Assembly (NCBI GenBank): GCA_013396635.1
Contig: WBMW01000795.1
Coordinates: 571,158 to 635,157, forward strand
Direction of reading: 5' to 3'
Source: Penelope pileata
Lineage: Eukaryota > Chordata > Aves > Galliformes > Cracidae
Length of the DNA: 64,000 nt
The notes under the pieces are model-generated. The model had not been told where the DNA came from and made no database searches. It saw only the letters and a list, made by a program, of their open reading frames with translations. Of this stretch, positions 59,901-64,000 are shown one piece after another (position 1 is the first letter of the stretch; the number at the start of each line of letters is the position of its first letter). Position numbers and translations under genes: made by a program.

Positions 59901-62900
59901 ATAGCCAATCCTTTGGCAGTTTCCGAAGTTGTTTTTCTTTTATTCTAGAATGAAAATTAAGTTTCCTGGAAAGTGAGCTATATATCTTCTTTCAGAGCAA
60001 AAAAGTTTTATATATTTGTCTTTGATGTGCAAAATCAGACCAAGAGTTTCCAGTGCCTGATTCAGAGTAGATTCCTTCAGGTGAAATACATCTCAGAAGA
60101 GATAGGAAATGATCTCTTCCATTCTGGTACACAAAGTAGCGAAAAACTTAAAGAAAATGATACACAGACCGAGTGGGATTTACTTAATCTACTTTGGAAT
60201 CCTACAACATAGATATCTTCACATGACCAAGTGGCCCCTTTTATAATGAAAAGTATTTTTAGATAGAGAGAAATACAGATGTCTATGGGATACAATTCAC
60301 TTGCCCTATTTAGGTTTAGGATCCATATCCACTCTTTGAAAGTGGACTGGCACTGAGAAACCAGTGTTCATTTTTAATATGTGATTATGTACCTGAAACC
60401 TGGATTTATTTTGAGCCCTTCCTGAAACTAGTTCGTGCACAGAATGACTATGCTCCAAAATTTGCCTCCAATCAGACCTCACTCCACACCAGGCAGCAAA
60501 CAGTTCACTTCAATCTCATTTTTAACTCAATGTGTGAGGGCCCATGAATGATTAACTCAGGTTCACTAGGTGAACAGCTAGATTTTAGTCAGGTTTTCAA
60601 TATCCACAGATTCTCCTTCAAAACTCAGTAAAAAAATAACCTTCAGTGAACATTTTATTGGAGCCAAAACTACTCCAAACAAGGCACCAACACAAGAGCA
60701 AGATTTCGTCAAAGCTTCAGCTTGTGATCATTTTCCAACTGGATTGCTTTGAAGAGATGTAATTCCATGAGTTGAAGAAATTCAGCTGTCTCCTTCACCT
60801 CACACAAAGAAAATTGCTATCAGTCAAAATACAAAGCAGCATGTTCTGTCACTGGGAGGAAGTATAACACGTAGAGGCTGTGGGAGGAAAGAAGCTGTTC
60901 AGCAGCTTCCCTCTGCAACATTTTACCCATCCTCATGGGCACACCTTTATGAGGGCTGCCGGGCTCCAGGGTTAGGAAAAGGGATAAAGTCAGTGCAAAC
61001 AGTGGTCAGAAAAAGATTTACCACACACTTTCTTGCAGAAAGTTTATGCCCTCAAACCCCAGATTTGCTACTGCTTACCTACTTCCTCTTTGGTCACAAA
61101 GAATATGAGACAATGTATTACACCCACTATTTTATTGTCTTTGCAAGTGGTATTTTTTCTGTTTGGTAAAAATGTGTGTTATTGTTTATTTTTTAATTCC
61201 TCTGCCAGACTGACATCATGCTGTGCACATTATGAGAAAAAAATACTGCAGGGAGTTTTTTTCTTACTTTCCAGAGAATGTAGTGTTGCAACTACTGGCA
61301 AGTTTCATACACAAACAGCAAATGGACGCTACTACATTTAACTCCTTATTGCACTTTTTATTTCTGCACAGTAGGATTTTCATTTTTCTTTCTCTTTTTT
61401 TTTTTTCTTAAAAGAAATTGCCTGTGAAAGGTGCCAGACAGCCACCAACGGGATCTCTGCTCTGATTCTCAGCTCCTAGAACATCATCTTTTTATGTGCT
61501 TACAACCAAGCCCCTAAGTTTCTCAGTAAATGACAAAAATTTGAAGTTATTTAGCATTTAATTCATTCTTCTGCCTAGCTACTCCCTCCAGCTGTCCTAG
61601 CCTGCTCCCTCTAGTTCAAGTACATCCTCCTGCTCTTGGTTCCCCACAGTCCTTTCTTGCTTTTTCTCTTGCCCCTCAGAGTGCTTTACTGGCTTTCCTT
61701 TCCCTTCAAAACTTGACATGAAACTTACTATGCTGGGATTTTCCCCTTCTAATGTGAACTTCAAAACATTCTAACTTTTACTCTGAGTGGCTTTCATCCA
61801 TGTCTACTCAAGGAATGTGAAGGAATTAGGAATGAAAGACTGGATACATTTAGTTATTCCTATAATACCTAGCAATGCACTACCTGAGCACCACAATTTT
61901 TTCTTCAGGTTGGTCCCCCCCACTAATTTAGGAAGGATTTTACATTCTAAGTGCTGGAATTCCCTGTTTTATTTACCTGGGTCAATCTGTAATCTCCTGA
62001 GATTGTTCTGAGATTATAATAGAGTCTTTACTCCACCTCATATAGGCTCAGCTCAAGAAGGTTTTATTCACGTGGTACACCAATGTGTAAACAAAAGGAA
62101 TAAGTGTTTGAGACATCTGAAGGGAAAAATTCTGATGAAGAAAGAGTTAATGACAAAAACAGCATCTCATCCTATATGGTTCTCATCTTTTATGGTTGTA
62201 TGTCTTCAACAATAAGAAAAGGGACAGCAAAAAGTTGAGGCTCCTATAGAAATCTGTACAATATCTTCCCTCCCCATGACAAGATCAGTTGTTCTCTGCC
62301 ATCTTCAAGTGATCATAATAGACACAGACCAGGGGAAAAAATGATCCTCCCAGCTTGAAAACCTGTATTTTATCACTTTAAGATTGGCTTTAGAAAGAAA
62401 CATAATAGGTTGGAACAAGTAACAAGTTCTTGTAATCAGCTCCAGCCAGTGAGACCCTGTGCAGGCCCAATAGGCTGAGGAGAAAACACTAATGACCTGG
62501 CTGCAGACCAAGACCAAAAGACATATACCTTTTTATTGCATGTGACATAAAGCTAATACAATGTTTTAGAGATGGTGTTGAACCAAAACATTGGCTCTAT
62601 GCCACATTTGAGCTTACAAAACATTGGAATCTAAAGTCAGAATTAAACTCTGAAATTTATGGCTGTTTTTTATTGGTATGTTGGAGAGAACAAAAATCCC
62701 AGCTATAAACCACTGAGCACTGGAAGAAAGTTATCTACCAGATCAGGACCTTGACTCTGCATCTTGCATATACCTCAAAGTTTGCTTGTTTTCCCGTATG
62801 AGAGTCATCTTGGCTCTGTGTGTATTGGTAAATTAAAGGTGCCTGGGACAGTTCTATGGCACTGAGACCAAGCCACAGGTAAGAGTGTGTCCACATCATT

Positions 62901-64000
62901 AAATACATTTACCCTCCAAAACTGGATGGCTGTGTCCCAATCTGTCCATTTGAAATGATTCTTACACTTCTGTGGGGATGCTTGCCCAACTCACCCTTGG
63001 GAAAGGACCTGGCTAACCCCACCTGCTGAGATAAGCATGTGGCTGCAAACAGCGCATGTGGATCAAATAAGCAAAACTGCCCTGAAACACATCCTGTTAA
63101 AGAGGAAGATGACCATAGACCAGAGTAAATGGTAACCAAGCAATTACAAAGAGACTTTTGAAACAAAGTAGGAATCAGCCTGAAAGAGAGGAATCTCACT
63201 TTGTATGGGGGAGCAGAGATTTGAGGTGGAAACAGCAGCAGTCAAAACCTGGTGTCACATCTCAAGAGATGTCCTGTGACAACTTGTGCTAACCTCTGAA
63301 CTGTGTGTGGGTATTGTCCAGGAGAGTGCTGGCTTGTGAGGCAGGACCAGGAACTAGTCTAACACATCTAACAGTATGGACAACCCAACTGCAGTGCCCA
63401 GGAAAGGTTATTGGCTTTATTTAATTTACCAGTACTGATGGAGTCTATATTTATCTCATGAGAGAGCTAGTATCCTATGTGCCATATATACTTCACTTGC
63501 TCCTTTGGAGATATTCTCCTCCTAAGTACCAGGAAAGATTTTGTGTCTGTAAGATTAATGCAAAATCTTGAAGAGGTAAGGAAACCAGGAACACCTTTCC
63601 ACTTAAGTGAACTGTAGCAATTGCTGTGGGAATTAGCATCAGCTGGTGAGCAGTTTGAGAGAGGCATTTACATCGATAATTCACCTTCCCATCCTCACAA
63701 ATTCTTTTGTGTTTCTTTATTTACTTGTTTTTACTTTAAAATTGTAATTGCTAGTTTGGGCCCTGCACTGGCATGGCAGCAGATAGAAGTTCAGGTCCTC
63801 AGAGATGAGTCCACTGAGTGGACAGCAGTGTAAACTTTGTGAAGTGGGCCTGAGCAGGTGCCTGAAACCTTGGTACAAGTCAGTTGCAGGCAGACTGGAG
63901 AGTCCTGTGGGCCTGACCTAACACCTAGTAAAGACATTGGAAATTATCCTGCTTATTCCACTGAGTTTCACAGGTCTTTTTTGATATCTGTCTCCTTTTC
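57000..64000. other. Non-coding unique sequence
   Basis: No gene, RNA or recognisable transposon. It includes A-rich runs at 59645-59676 and a T-rich run at 61390-61408. The first 130 bases are GC-richer ('gataaggcgcaggcagctgc') and might be regulatory. Frames up to 118 codons show no domain. Confidence 0.55.
59645..59676. repeat. A-rich / GAA simple tract
   Basis: An A-run of about 15 passes into AAG units. Low complexity. Confidence 0.85.

Noticed and set aside
1..64000. CRISPR array, bacterial operon, phage or plasmid system
   Set aside because: No regularly spaced short repeats apart from the 124-bp tandem array, which has no spacers, and no prokaryotic gene organisation; CR1, mariner and LTR elements show a bird nuclear genome.

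Overview
This is a window of vertebrate nuclear DNA, almost certainly from a bird and probably a galliform (landfowl). Three CR1 retrotransposon copies, a Galluhop-like mariner and a solo retroviral LTR of a type common in birds point to this. The base composition (AT-rich, CpG-poor), the lack of tightly packed open frames and the interspersed repeats exclude a bacterial, plasmid or phage origin. The galliform placement is inference from the mariner.

I find no convincing host protein-coding exon, rRNA, tRNA, CRISPR array or operon. Nearly all open frames are under 130 codons, overlap one another on both strands and have no recognisable domain. The region is best read as an intergenic stretch or a very large intron. 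Several AT-rich blocks look like conserved non-coding DNA because they retain CpGs or carry palindromic factor sites, but this cannot be shown from one sequence.

Layout: 1-4.9 kb unique sequence with homopolymer tracts; ~4.9 kb an old MIR-like SINE trace; 7.7-8.0 kb a CR1 3' end on the minus strand; 9.86-10.40 kb an internally deleted mariner on the minus strand; 15.0-17.6 kb a CR1 copy on the plus strand broken by an 879-base run of N; 25.6-25.7 kb decayed repeat traces; 29.1-30.35 kb a second plus-strand CR1 with a likely 7-bp target-site duplication; 32.1-32.6 kb a solo LTR with a 5-bp target-site duplication; 33.5-33.9 kb three identical 124-bp tandem units; 41.6-43.4 kb two unusually long open frames without ATG starts; 50-51 kb and other blocks of candidate regulatory DNA; the rest is unannotated unique DNA.

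The best-supported unusual observation concerns assembly. The last 463 bases before the N gap equal the first 463 bases after it, with one mismatch, so the gap and the second copy are probably an unmerged contig overlap. I found no undescribed biological system; the other candidates are offered at low to moderate confidence.
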